Shown here: in pieces, positions 56,801-64,000 of the stretch
Position numbering within the stretch: the first letter of the stretch is position 1
How the letters are laid out: each line of letters opens with the position of its first letter
Assembly (NCBI GenBank): GCA_964450915.1
Contig: CAYVFG010000001.1
Location: 79,830 to 143,829, forward strand
Direction of reading: 5' to 3'
DNA: 64,000 bases
Origin: HO2-45-11b sp964450915
GTDB taxonomy: Bacteria > Patescibacteriota > Andersenbacteria > UBA10190
Translations under genes and position numbers: made by a program
Notes under the pieces: generated by a model
What the model was told of the DNA's origin: nothing
What the model saw: only the letters and a program-made list of their open reading frames with translations
Database searches by the model: none

Positions 56801-56881
56801 AAGCATGGAGACAAGAAAACGGCTACTGAGCTTCTCGGAGCAATGCAATGGCAGCGCATACACACAACACAAGCTCATTGA
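53843..56881 (+). CDS. Large secreted RTX-like protein with Ig repeats and C-terminal DUF4214-like end
   Basis: A 1012-residue protein. Signal peptide at residues 1-23 (FHDAKAAAPT); residues 24-365 are a paralogue of the whole protein at 52675. Ig-like repeats follow: SIPVSIASSANPTAAGNDVT (group-3-like), two near-identical modules around TPNYTFNTNEAGTITYGG at about residues 470-545 and 750-830, and modules opening DATAP/DNTAPSAP. A glycine-serine linker (NNGGGGGSS) leads to a beta domain and a helical end (TYRKAYGRNPSYEEWLYWVN) that looks like half of DUF4214. The chain suits a surface adhesin. A TATAGT box lies 7 nt before ATG. Confidence 0.85.
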   Translation: MKRSLIAIVFVVGIALSFHDAKAAAPTCNGQTATVYVDSGVIVGGPGNGNAYTGTLTASAASVMVGTSGDDTITGSGSTDTICPGDGNDTIDGGTSTDTIAFTTNSDTSGITISITGSSAGSITTATGTSTFTRAESFVGTQYNDTFTMGASGSLTGTVNGGAGSDTIDYSSRSSALSLNMYTGVLTSISGAVSNIENLTAGSGADTIIGNSSANTLTGNGGNDIIFGGDGADTLLGGAGKNILIGGKGADTITTDSTSTGDIDVADETSYSDSSTANTTNLGLIRTEWTGASSYANRVAHIQGTLAGGLNSTSQFKVSTLQYDNSADSINGNAASVKNWYISSATFDTITNTFSGETSTDTSIPVSIASSANPTAAGNDVTFTASSTQTAATGSMTVYKDSTSLGSCTISSGSCAYLASGLTGGSYSMTAVYGGDSTYSASTSSAITQVMTDSVAPTVTEVTPVTTPTNDSTPNYTFNTNEAGTITYGGSCSSATTSATSGNNTITFATLSDGTYSNCTITVTDASSNASSALAVTAFTVDATAPTGAITYSISHAVKSGNSLTITATFNEAMADSPVPKIAISGANTLAATAMTKSSTTVYTYTHTVGTGNGTATVALSIGTDLAGNAITSAPTSGSTFTVDNTAPSAPSTPALASADDTGSSNSDAITSNTSALTFTGTAESSSTVQLYDGASTTGSSVTATGGSWSIDLSLTEGTHTITAKATDAAGNTSSASSTLTVVIDATAPTLSEITAITTPTSDTTPDYTFNTNEAGTITYGGPCSSATTSATSGNNTITLATLTDGTYATCTIQVADTAGNSSTALTIASFTVSTTAPSSPSEPASNNGGGGGSSAEVPISLIHIAPLQNFFTKATHDFSIKVSDPDQVKKVTMRILGNTYTLTHVLGSATYNLALHAVIKVAKAAYVLTIDYGSYNVKQYGILSLFAKPATPTPSALIRAINATYRKAYGRNPSYEEWLYWVNRIKHGDKKTATELLGAMQWQRIHTTQAH

Positions 56882-57067
56882 CTTTTCACACTCAATCCGA
56901 TACACTTGTAAGTAATAAGTATTTTCTAGCGTTGTTGAGCCGTATTTCGGAACAGAATTCCCTCTAGGATCGGAAATTAACTCAAAACCGTTAGGCAAAC
57001 TATTCGATTTTACCGAATATCGCTTTTCGCAGTTTTATCATTAAATTATCATTAAGAACAATAAAAT

Positions 57068-59011
57068 ATGAATCAGATTCCGACGCCGCCACCAGTGCGG
57101 CCACGACAGCCAGTTGCTCCCGTTATAGGAGTTCCAAGAACTGCTACTCCAGCCAAAGCGCCCGCGCGACATCCTCGCCCAGCGCGCAGACCAGGCAATG
57201 GTCGTCCACAACATGGAAACGGCGGACGCAGACCGCAAGGACGACGCCCTCATCGAGGACGAGAAAAAAGCTCCGGAATTCCATTTGGACCGTCCCGGCT
57301 CCAGGAACCAGTACTCGTAAAACAGCCGCCGAGAAATCCGGACGGAATGTACTTGATTCCATTAGGAGGCCTTGAAGAAATCGGACGAAACTCCGCAGCA
57401 GTTGAATACAAGGGCGATATCATCATTATCGACTTGGGATTAATGTTTCCGAACGAGAATATGTACGGAATCGACTACATCATCCCGGACATCTCCCCTC
57501 TTGCAGGAAAAGAAAAAAATATTAAGGGAGTTATCGTAACGCATGCCCATTACGACCATTTCGGTGGTGTGCCTCATTTGCTTCCGAAGCTTGGCAATCC
57601 GCCAATTTATGGATCGGAGTTTACGATGCGGCTTGTTGAAAAACGCCAAGCGGACTTCCCGATGTATGCGAAGCCGAAGGTAAACATCGTAAAACGAAAA
57701 GAAAAATTCCGACTTGGAAAATTCGAGATTGAAACATTCCACGTAAACCATTCTGTACCAAATGCGTTCGGAGTTGTAGTGCGAACTCCTGCAGGATCAA
57801 TTGCATTCACAGGAGACTTCAAATTCGACACGAATCCGGTAAACGACTTGCCTGCCGACGAAGTGCATTTACAGGAAATTGGAAAAGAAGGTGTAACTAT
57901 TCTGTACACCGACTCCACTGGAGCAGAACGAGAAGGCCACAGCCTTTCCGAAAAAGCAGTTGAAACGAACTTGGATAAAATTTTCTCTGAACATCCTAAC
58001 CAGCGAATTATCACTGCGACATTCTCTTCCATGATCGATCGTTTGCAGCAGATGGTATCTATTGCAGAAAAGCATGGCCGAAAAGTTGCCGTAGACGGAT
58101 ACTCTATGAAAACGAACGTTGCTATTGCAAAAGAAATCGGATTCATGGACTTCAAACCAGGAACAATTATTACTCCCGAGGAAAGCAACAAGCTTGCTCC
58201 AGGCAAAGTATTAATCCTGTGTACAGGAGCGCAAGGAGAAGATAATGCAGTATTGATGCGTATCGTAAACAAGGAACACAGAAGTTTAGAGATTAACGCC
58301 GGCGACGTTGTTATCTTCTCTTCTTCGGTGATTCCTGGAAACGAAGCGTCTGTACAGCTGGTAAAAGATCAAATCTATCGACAAGGCGCTGAAGTAATTC
58401 ATTACAAGATGATGGATATTCACTCCGGAGGACACGGTCACCGAGACGACTTGCAGCACATGATCGATTTAGTGCAGCCGAAGTTCTTGATCCCTGCGCA
58501 CGGATATTTCTCATTCAGAGCAGAGCATGCAAAGATGGCCGTTATGAACGGATTCCCTCGAAGCAACGCGCTCTTGCCTGCAAACGGCGAGGTTGTTGAA
58601 ATCGTAGACAACAAAGCTCGGTTGAATGGCGAGAAATACACCATCAATCACATCATGGTCGATGGTCTTGGAGTGGGCGACGTCGGCGAAGTAGTGCTTC
58701 GCGATCGCCAGCTCTTAGCAGAAGACGGCATGGTTGTTGTCCTCGCAACAGTAGACGGACACAGTGGCGAAATTATCGGAGACCCGGATATTATCTCCCG
58801 CGGATTCATCTACATGAAAGAACATCAGCAATTAGTTGCAGAGACTCGAGAAGAAATTCGAAAAGTTATTGCAAAGCATATCAGCAAGCAGCATGGCACC
58901 GAACAAAATTGGGCCCATGTAAAAGAAGCGGTGCGAGATGAAATCGGCACGTACCTGTTCCAGAAAACAGAACGCCGGCCAATGATTCTTCCGGTAATCG
59001 TAGAAGTATAA
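57068..59011 (+). CDS. rnj: Ribonuclease J
   Basis: A 647-residue metallo-beta-lactamase-fold RNase with 5'-exo and endo activity. The N-terminal about 75 residues are an added disordered, proline-arginine-glycine tail (ARRPGNGRPQHGNGG), probably an RNA-binding region. The catalytic motif is VTHAHYDHFGGVPHL, with FHVNHSVPNAFG, AFTGDFKFD and the later HSGGHGHRDDLQHM, RFLIP-type motif (PKFLIPAHGYFSF) and the C-terminal dimer domain. An enzyme of this type would be expected to trim the 5' ends of processed tRNA-mRNA hybrids. Confidence 0.96.
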   Translation: MNQIPTPPPVRPRQPVAPVIGVPRTATPAKAPARHPRPARRPGNGRPQHGNGGRRPQGRRPHRGREKSSGIPFGPSRLQEPVLVKQPPRNPDGMYLIPLGGLEEIGRNSAAVEYKGDIIIIDLGLMFPNENMYGIDYIIPDISPLAGKEKNIKGVIVTHAHYDHFGGVPHLLPKLGNPPIYGSEFTMRLVEKRQADFPMYAKPKVNIVKRKEKFRLGKFEIETFHVNHSVPNAFGVVVRTPAGSIAFTGDFKFDTNPVNDLPADEVHLQEIGKEGVTILYTDSTGAEREGHSLSEKAVETNLDKIFSEHPNQRIITATFSSMIDRLQQMVSIAEKHGRKVAVDGYSMKTNVAIAKEIGFMDFKPGTIITPEESNKLAPGKVLILCTGAQGEDNAVLMRIVNKEHRSLEINAGDVVIFSSSVIPGNEASVQLVKDQIYRQGAEVIHYKMMDIHSGGHGHRDDLQHMIDLVQPKFLIPAHGYFSFRAEHAKMAVMNGFPRSNALLPANGEVVEIVDNKARLNGEKYTINHIMVDGLGVGDVGEVVLRDRQLLAEDGMVVVLATVDGHSGEIIGDPDIISRGFIYMKEHQQLVAETREEIRKVIAKHISKQHGTEQNWAHVKEAVRDEIGTYLFQKTERRPMILPVIVEV

Positions 59012-59014
59012 GCA

Positions 59015-59043
59015 AAAAACTCCCCATATCGGGGAGTTTTTTT
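59015..59043 (+). terminator. Terminator of RNase J
   Basis: AAAAACTCCCC, ATATC loop, GGGGAGTTTTTTT. Confidence 0.9.
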
Positions 59044-59071
59044 ATGCGTAGCAATCAATAACAAACCATGC

Positions 59072-59077
59072 TACCGT
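59072..59077 (+). promoter_or_regulatory. Extended -10 of the leaderless trpS promoter
   Basis: TGCTACCGT with exactly 6 nt to the ATG at 59084. Confidence 0.65.
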
Positions 59078-59083
59078 TTATAC

Positions 59084-60088
59084 ATGCCCCAAGAAACTCT
59101 TGCCAACAAAACGATTTTTTCAGGAATCCAGCCCTCTGGCATATTGCACATTGGAAACTATTTGGGCGCTATTCGGCAATGGATACAACTCCAAAAAGAC
59201 AATGCAACAATTTTCTGCATCGTCGACGAGCATGCCATTACCGTTCCTTATGACCCAAAAACGCTTCCCGATCGCGTACTTGATATTGCCGCAGCATACA
59301 TCGCAGCTGGAATTGATCCGGAAAAAAGCATCGTATTTGTACAATCGAATGTAACAGCGCACACAGAACTTGCCTGGCTCCTATCCACAATCGCACCATA
59401 CGGGCAGATGTCGCGTATGACGCAGTTTAAAGATAAGTCCAAAAAGCTATCTTCTAAAGACGCAATCTCTCTCGCGCTGTTTTCGTATCCGGTATTAATG
59501 GCTGCGGACATTTTACTATACGGCACGCAAGTCGTTCCTGTTGGAGAAGATCAAAAACAACACATCGAATTAACACGAGATATAGCAGAAAAGTTTAATT
59601 CTCAATTCGGAGAAACATTCACGTTGCCAGAACCCTACATTCCAACAGACTCTGCGCGCATCATGTCACTCACCGATCCTGCAAAAAAGATGAGCAAGAG
59701 CGACGCAGAAAAAAGCTATATAGCACTTACCGACGCTCCAGATGTTATTAGAAAAAAAATAGCCGGCGCAGTTACGGATACTGAAGCGATCTTCTCATTC
59801 AAGAAAAGCGGACCTGCCGTGAAAAATTTACTGGCAATATACAAAGCATTTAGCGATAAAACAGAAGAAGAAATCGAAAAACAATTCGAAGGCGCAACAT
59901 ATAAAGACTTTAAATCGGCACTCGCAGAAACAGTCATTACGACACTCGAACCGTTCCAGAAAAGATACAACGAGATCCGGAGCGAAGACACGGAGCTGCG
60001 GCTCATCTTGGGCAAAGGCGGACACAGGGCGCAGGGAATTGCGAACGCAAAGCTTCATGAAGTAAAGATAAAAATGGGATTAGTGTAA
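59084..60088 (+). CDS. trpS: Tryptophanyl-tRNA synthetase
   Basis: Charges tRNA-Trp. The 334-residue class I enzyme has the HIGH-type motif IQPSGILHIGNYLGAI, the tryptophan-site DEHAITVPYDP and PVLMAADILLYGTQVVPVGE, and the KMSKS loop PAKKMSKSDAE. The C-terminal anticodon-binding helices end RAQGIANAKLHEV. Normal bacterial length. It is driven by a leaderless promoter after the RNase J terminator. Confidence 0.97.
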   Translation: MPQETLANKTIFSGIQPSGILHIGNYLGAIRQWIQLQKDNATIFCIVDEHAITVPYDPKTLPDRVLDIAAAYIAAGIDPEKSIVFVQSNVTAHTELAWLLSTIAPYGQMSRMTQFKDKSKKLSSKDAISLALFSYPVLMAADILLYGTQVVPVGEDQKQHIELTRDIAEKFNSQFGETFTLPEPYIPTDSARIMSLTDPAKKMSKSDAEKSYIALTDAPDVIRKKIAGAVTDTEAIFSFKKSGPAVKNLLAIYKAFSDKTEEEIEKQFEGATYKDFKSALAETVITTLEPFQKRYNEIRSEDTELRLILGKGGHRAQGIANAKLHEVKIKMGLV

Positions 60089-60185
60089 CGCAAAAAGCCA
60101 TATTGACTTTCTTTTTTGTTCAGAACATACATACAATAGTGCTCTTTCGACAGTTCAATTATTTTCCACGTACGGAGACTCTCGC

Positions 60186-60569
60186 ATGCCTGCAACACCC
60201 GAACTTGCGCGACTACGTCCAATAGAGGTGGCCAGTTTGCAAGAACTGGTAAATGCAATGATCGATGCCGGGGCACAAACAACCCAAGACCACCCAGGAC
60301 CCGTCATTGCGGAACTGAAATGGTCCGAACTGATTATCATTGGCTCCGCATACTACGATACTGCGATCAAGCGTAAAATCATCGTCAAAAACGGTTGCTA
60401 CTTGCCTAAGGGGTACGAGGAATTAACCAGGCTAGCTCAGGAGCTGGCATGGGCAAAACCATCCAGGCCATTCGTCGTCCGATACGAATTACAGAATCGC
60501 GATGTAAGAGACCTCCCCGTTGCCGAGTACCGCCAAGTGATTTGGGAAAAGTGCGAACCTTGGAAATAA
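60186..60569 (+). CDS. Unknown 127-residue protein with canonical expression signals
   Basis: It starts MPATPELARLRPIEVASLQE; a first helix-rich part ends DHPGPVIAELKWSELIIIGS, followed by a basic strand (YDTAIKRKIIVKNGCYLP) and a helix-strand end (FVVRYELQNRDVRDL). No family was recognised. A GGAG ribosome binding site lies 10 nt before ATG, a TTGACT-17-CATACA promoter lies upstream, and a terminator follows. It belongs with the other unknown genes that use this full expression style. Confidence 0.6.
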   Translation: MPATPELARLRPIEVASLQELVNAMIDAGAQTTQDHPGPVIAELKWSELIIIGSAYYDTAIKRKIIVKNGCYLPKGYEELTRLAQELAWAKPSRPFVVRYELQNRDVRDLPVAEYRQVIWEKCEPWK

Positions 60570-60581
60570 TCTCCCCCACAC

Positions 60582-60620
60582 AGGGCCTATGCACAGCGCA
60601 TTTGGCCTCTTTTTTATTTT
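60582..60620 (+). terminator. Terminator of the gene at 60186
   Basis: GGCC/GGCC close a hairpin with inner TGC/GCA pairing, followed by TCTTTTTTATTTT. Confidence 0.75.
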
Positions 60621-60644
60621 CTAAGCAGGTGTACGATTATTCCT

Positions 60645-62351
60645 ATGCAAAATAACCTATCTCAAGAAGCGCAAAAGAATGTAAATATATGGCTTACGGA
60701 CGCAAAGTATACGGAGTATAAGCCTGAACTAGAAAAGCTCATCGCGAACGAAGACTGGAAGACCCTCGAAGATAGCTTCTTTATGACGATTCCTTTCGGA
60801 ACAGGCGGACGCCGAGGAAAAGTTGGAATCGGATCCAATAGAATAAATAAAGCAACGATCGGAGAATCTGCGCAAGGATTGTGCGATTATGTAGTTGCGC
60901 AGCTAGGAGAAGATGCGAAAAAGGCAGGCATTGTTATTGCCCACGATACCAGAACAACATCTCGAGAGTTTGCAGAATACACAGCAAGTATCATTGCAGC
61001 AAACGGATTTACGACATATTTGTTTGATTCATTTCGCGCAACGCCGGAACTATCATTTGCTGTGCGACACCTCAAAGCAGTCGCCGGTATTGTTATTAGC
61101 GCAAGCCACAACCCCCCGCAAGACAACGGATTTAAAGCATATTGGACTGACGGCGGGCAGATTATTCCGCCTCATGATGCCGGCATTATTAATGCAGTCG
61201 CGAACGTGCAATCTCTCCCGGAAATCAAAAACAACCTAGAGGGCGTGCAGATAATCGGCAAAGAAGTTGACGATGCATACATTGCTGCGATCGCACAAGA
61301 ATCGCTGTCAGACAGCAGGTCGGCCAGCATCGTATATTCCCCGCTTCATGGAACGGGCACGATGAGCGCTCAAAAAATCCTAGAACACGAAGGATTTCAA
61401 AATCTGACGATTGTTGAGGAACAAGCAACCCCGGATGGCACATTCCCTAATTTGCCGAATAATATTCCGAATCCGGAAGTACCGTCTGCAAGCGAAATGC
61501 TTATCGAATACGCAAAACGCTTGCATGCTGAAATTGGGATCAGCACCGATCCGGATGCAGATCGGCTCGGCGTTGTATGCGCAGATACAGACGGGCAATA
61601 CAAACTGTTAACAGGAAATCAAATAGCAGCCCTTGCCGCCTATTACGTCGCAAGCAAAGGGGCGAAAGGGTTCGTCGTTCGAACAATTGTAACTACAGAC
61701 ATGCTTGATGCAATTTCGGAAGATTTTGGATTAAACATATATAACAATATTCTAGTTGGCTTTAAATACGTAGCTCAGCTGATTCGTGAAAAACAAGACG
61801 AGGGCGATGAAACATTCTTAATTGGTGGAGAAGAAAGCTACGGCCTCCTGAAAGGGTCATATTGCCGAGATAAAGATGCCGCAGTTGCTGCATTACTCTT
61901 ATGCGAATTTGCATCAGAACTAAAAGACCAAGGAAAAACATTGATGTGGCAATTAAACGAGCTGTATAAAAAATATGGCGTATTCACTGAAACGCTATCT
62001 AATATCCAGTATCCAGGAGCCGACGGATTTGCGAACATGCAACGCATCATGAAGCAGCTTCGAGAGCATCCTCCTACCGATATCGCAGGAACTCAAATTA
62101 CGGCGGTTGTAGACAGGGAGAAGTTTGAAGGGACCGAAAAAGGAAATGTTTTAATCTTTGAACTATCCGGCGATCATCATACGCGATTAACAATCAGGCC
62201 TTCCGGCACAGAACCGAAAATCAAAATCTATACGCAACTTCACACGCCCGTTGACGCAACTGTTTCTGATGAAGAATTAGAAAAAATAAAACAATCCGAA
62301 CTTGCACGAGCAAATACACTTACTGAATCATTAACGAAACTAGCCCAATAA
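60645..62351 (+). CDS. Phosphohexomutase (phosphoglucomutase/phosphomannomutase family)
   Basis: Moves phosphate between C1 and C6 of hexose phosphates. The 568-residue protein has FGTGGRRGKVGIGSNRINKA at the N-terminus, the phosphoserine loop VISASHNPPQDNGFKAYW, metal loop STDPDADRLGVV, sugar-binding loop GGEESYGLLKGSY and phosphate-binding RPSGTEPKIKIY. This is the long type related to PgcA/Pgm2. It links the glgP product (glucose-1-phosphate) to glucose-6-phosphate and the isomerase at 51550. Confidence 0.93.
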   Translation: MQNNLSQEAQKNVNIWLTDAKYTEYKPELEKLIANEDWKTLEDSFFMTIPFGTGGRRGKVGIGSNRINKATIGESAQGLCDYVVAQLGEDAKKAGIVIAHDTRTTSREFAEYTASIIAANGFTTYLFDSFRATPELSFAVRHLKAVAGIVISASHNPPQDNGFKAYWTDGGQIIPPHDAGIINAVANVQSLPEIKNNLEGVQIIGKEVDDAYIAAIAQESLSDSRSASIVYSPLHGTGTMSAQKILEHEGFQNLTIVEEQATPDGTFPNLPNNIPNPEVPSASEMLIEYAKRLHAEIGISTDPDADRLGVVCADTDGQYKLLTGNQIAALAAYYVASKGAKGFVVRTIVTTDMLDAISEDFGLNIYNNILVGFKYVAQLIREKQDEGDETFLIGGEESYGLLKGSYCRDKDAAVAALLLCEFASELKDQGKTLMWQLNELYKKYGVFTETLSNIQYPGADGFANMQRIMKQLREHPPTDIAGTQITAVVDREKFEGTEKGNVLIFELSGDHHTRLTIRPSGTEPKIKIYTQLHTPVDATVSDEELEKIKQSELARANTLTESLTKLAQ

Positions 62352-62355
62352 AAAA

Positions 62356-62384
62356 ACGGCGTACTTGTGATAAAGCCACGCCGT
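62356..62384 (-). terminator. Terminator of the gene at 62428
   Basis: ACGGCGT and ACGCCGT form a 7-bp stem; on the minus strand a TTTTTTTATT run follows directly. Confidence 0.85.
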
Positions 62385-62427
62385 AACATTTAGCATCGAA
62401 TTAAAAGGATCAAATCAATCAGTAACC

Positions 62428-63270
62428 TCATCCGGCCATCATGCGCTTCATGAATGCAAGCGCCTTCTCTTCCAAGTAGGCAGGATTGGGAAACATCTGT
62501 CTCCAAATCTTCGTGGCCGCAGCGATTTGCTGTATGGCGAACCCGAATGCTTCCACAGTCAGCCAGCCGTCATAGTCCAACTCCTTCAGCGTCCGGAAAG
62601 TCGTTTCAAAATCGACATGCCCCTCGCCCGGCGTTGCACGATCATTTTCGGAAATATGGACATGCGCGAGCTGGTCGGAGCACGCGCGCATCGCAGCGGC
62701 AATTTTCTTCTCTTCGATATTTGCGTGAAACGAATCGTACATCGTTCGCAAATTAGGATGGTTGATTGTGCGAACAAACGCAGCAGTACTCCTCACATCC
62801 GTGAACATGTAACACTCAAATCGATTAAGAGCTTCAAGCGCCAAAACGACTCCCTTGGTTTGTGCATGGTCTGCGACCTCCACAAGAGACTCCTTGCACC
62901 ACGCCATCTCTTGATCAGTCGGTCCCGCGCCAGTGAACTCACCAAGGGCCGAGTGCATTGGTCCGCACAGGATTCTCGCCCCAGCAGCGTCTGCGCAATC
63001 CACTACCAACTTCAACCAGGCAACTCCCGCTGCCCGAACTTCCGGTTTGGGAGAAGATGGGTTTGTGGTCGGTGTGCAAATAGTAACAGCAGTGCGCTCC
63101 AGCCCAATATCATCCAGCATCTTGCCGGTTGTAGCATAACTAGAAGCTACGCCTCCAAGAATCGGCAGCTCCACGCCGTCATATCCGAACCCTCGAATTC
63201 TCTCGAGGGTTTCTTTGTGCTCTGCGGTAACTTCAAATGTGTGCAACAGCATGTTCATTCCGTACTTCAT
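62428..63270 (-). CDS. Sugar phosphate isomerase/epimerase-like TIM-barrel protein
   Basis: A 280-residue protein of the xylose-isomerase-like (AP endonuclease 2) superfamily, closest in pattern to ketose 3-epimerases. MKYGMNMLLHTFEVTAEHKE is the first strand, with FGYDGVELPIL next. Metal ligands are expected at E of LALEALNRFE, D of TMYDSFHANIEE, H of QLAHVHISENDR and E of GWLTVEAFG, all present. AAAGGG lies 9 nt before ATG, while a TTG three codons upstream lies against this site. The TTGACT-17-TATATA promoter is followed by a CTGCCA-ACA-TGGCAG palindrome at the transcript start, so repressor control is likely. Confidence 0.85.
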   Translation of the reverse strand: MKYGMNMLLHTFEVTAEHKETLERIRGFGYDGVELPILGGVASSYATTGKMLDDIGLERTAVTICTPTTNPSSPKPEVRAAGVAWLKLVVDCADAAGARILCGPMHSALGEFTGAGPTDQEMAWCKESLVEVADHAQTKGVVLALEALNRFECYMFTDVRSTAAFVRTINHPNLRTMYDSFHANIEEKKIAAAMRACSDQLAHVHISENDRATPGEGHVDFETTFRTLKELDYDGWLTVEAFGFAIQQIAAATKIWRQMFPNPAYLEEKALAFMKRMMAG

Positions 63271-63309
63271 CGCTTTCAACCCTTTCGTATGGCGTGCAAA
63301 AATAGCAAA

Positions 63310-63360
63310 CTGCCAACATGGCAGTGTGCAATATATAGCACACTAACGCATCTCAGTCAA
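63310..63360 (-). promoter_or_regulatory. Sigma-70 promoter and palindromic operator
   Basis: TTGACT (63360-63355), a 17-bp spacer and TATATA (63337-63332). CTGCCA-ACA-TGGCAG (63310-63324), a perfect 6-bp inverted repeat, lies at about +1 to +15, a usual repressor position. Confidence 0.75.
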
Positions 63361-63375
63361 CGTCTTCAAAAATGA

Positions 63376-63957
63376 CTATTTTCCTTTTTTCGCCGCCAAT
63401 TTTTTCTGAAGATCGGCATACGAGCTATATAGCTCTATTTCGGCACGAACTTTTTTCTGAATTGCTGCTGGAGTGACTGGAAAACCAGACAAGCTTTGCG
63501 TAATGCGTTTTATTGCAGCAGCTTCCGTATTAGGGTCACTCAGCTTTTTCTGAATATCTTCCCACGCCTTTGAGGGAAGCATTACGCCTGCGTTCACTCG
63601 CGAAACGGCAAATTTATAATCAGGATACTCTTCAATAACGGATTTTTTCGCTTCTCGATCAAGTGCAACGTCCGTAAAGCCACTAACGATTTGCTCTGCC
63701 GTTAACCCCGGCTTGCGCAGCTCCTTGAAACGATTATGTTTTTCTTGGAATTGCGCCGCCAAGCCACGAGCATCTTTTTTGGAGAGGCGACTTGCGTCTT
63801 TGATAACCTTAATTTTCTCAGCATCAATTTCCTTCTCAACCCCCTGAGCATATTTTACTACCGCATGATCCCCGCCGAGCTTTCCTTTCATCATAGTAAT
63901 AACCGTACCAATGTTCATTCCTGGGCCATAGACTGCTGGCAAAAATTCTGTCGCCAT
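63376..63957 (-). CDS. Unknown 193-residue helical soluble protein
   Basis: A lysine- and alanine-rich protein with predicted helices throughout. MATEFLPAVYGPGMNIGTVI opens it; EKEIDAEKIKVIKDASRLSK and KKDARGLAAQFQEKHNRF are amphipathic helices; and it ends SYADLQKKLAAKKGK. A repeated theme of short helices with conserved L and I spacing could be a three-helix bundle. No membrane segment, metal motif or known family was recognised. An extended -10 (TGATATAGT) lies 13 nt before ATG. Confidence 0.6.
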   Translation of the reverse strand: MATEFLPAVYGPGMNIGTVITMMKGKLGGDHAVVKYAQGVEKEIDAEKIKVIKDASRLSKKDARGLAAQFQEKHNRFKELRKPGLTAEQIVSGFTDVALDREAKKSVIEEYPDYKFAVSRVNAGVMLPSKAWEDIQKKLSDPNTEAAAIKRITQSLSGFPVTPAAIQKKVRAEIELYSSYADLQKKLAAKKGK

Positions 63958-64000
63958 AAAACTCTCGTCTACTATATCAGCACGAGGTTCTTGAGCATGG

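Overview
This window looks like one scaffold of a Candidate Phyla Radiation (Patescibacteria) genome. That is an inference from gene content and style: many short membrane proteins of families common in such genomes (DUF5652, DUF5670, DUF3096, DUF6496), surface proteins with proline-threonine stalks, a fermentative core (gpmI, pyk, sugar isomerase and mutase) with no amino-acid or cofactor operons, tightly packed or overlapping genes, and tRNAs without an encoded CCA end. TGA serves as a stop (for example in glgA), so the code is standard. Three assembly gaps are present: 100 N at 1866-1965, 10 N inside dnaG at 20851-20860, and 100 N at 25550-25649 inside a PT repeat.

Layout. 1-5 kb: an envelope-stress-like cluster of small membrane proteins (YggT, GlsB, DUF883, holin-like), a cupin, an 11-bp minisatellite and several small proteins. 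4.4-10.6 kb: an FAD oxidoreductase with a winged-helix regulator, then an accessory series (hydrolase, RibD-like reductase, two VOC proteins, small membrane proteins). 10.6-14.5 kb: a SAM-I riboswitch in front of a QueF-like gene that lacks the catalytic cysteine, then several unknown genes with strong promoters, related leaders and a repeated intergenic element. 15-25 kb: tRNA-Asn, gpmI, the dnaG-rpoD pair, and a glgP-glgA-M23 peptidase operon. 25-33 kb: surface proteins, including a duplicated two-gene module. 32.7-46 kb: ABC-F, MscL, tRNA-Ser with VanZ, a DNA-binding protein, pyk, groES-groEL with a CIRCE-like operator, a glycosyltransferase and uvrA. 46.8-60 kb: uvrC, secG, a peptide-binding protein, phosphoglucose/phosphomannose isomerase, tRNA-Leu, two calcium-repeat secreted proteins, RNase J and trpS. 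60-64 kb: a phosphohexomutase, a sugar epimerase-like protein and unknown genes.

Two expression styles stand out. Many genes have a -10 box exactly 6 nt (otherwise 7-9 nt) before ATG and no ribosome binding site, which implies leaderless mRNA. Two more genes start 2 nt after a tRNA, so tRNA processing could produce the same kind of end. A second set, mostly unknown genes with a different codon feel, has textbook TTGACA-17-TATAAT promoters, a real 5' leader, a ribosome binding site and a terminator. The best candidate for something undescribed is the SAM-I riboswitch joined to the Cys-less QueF-like protein.
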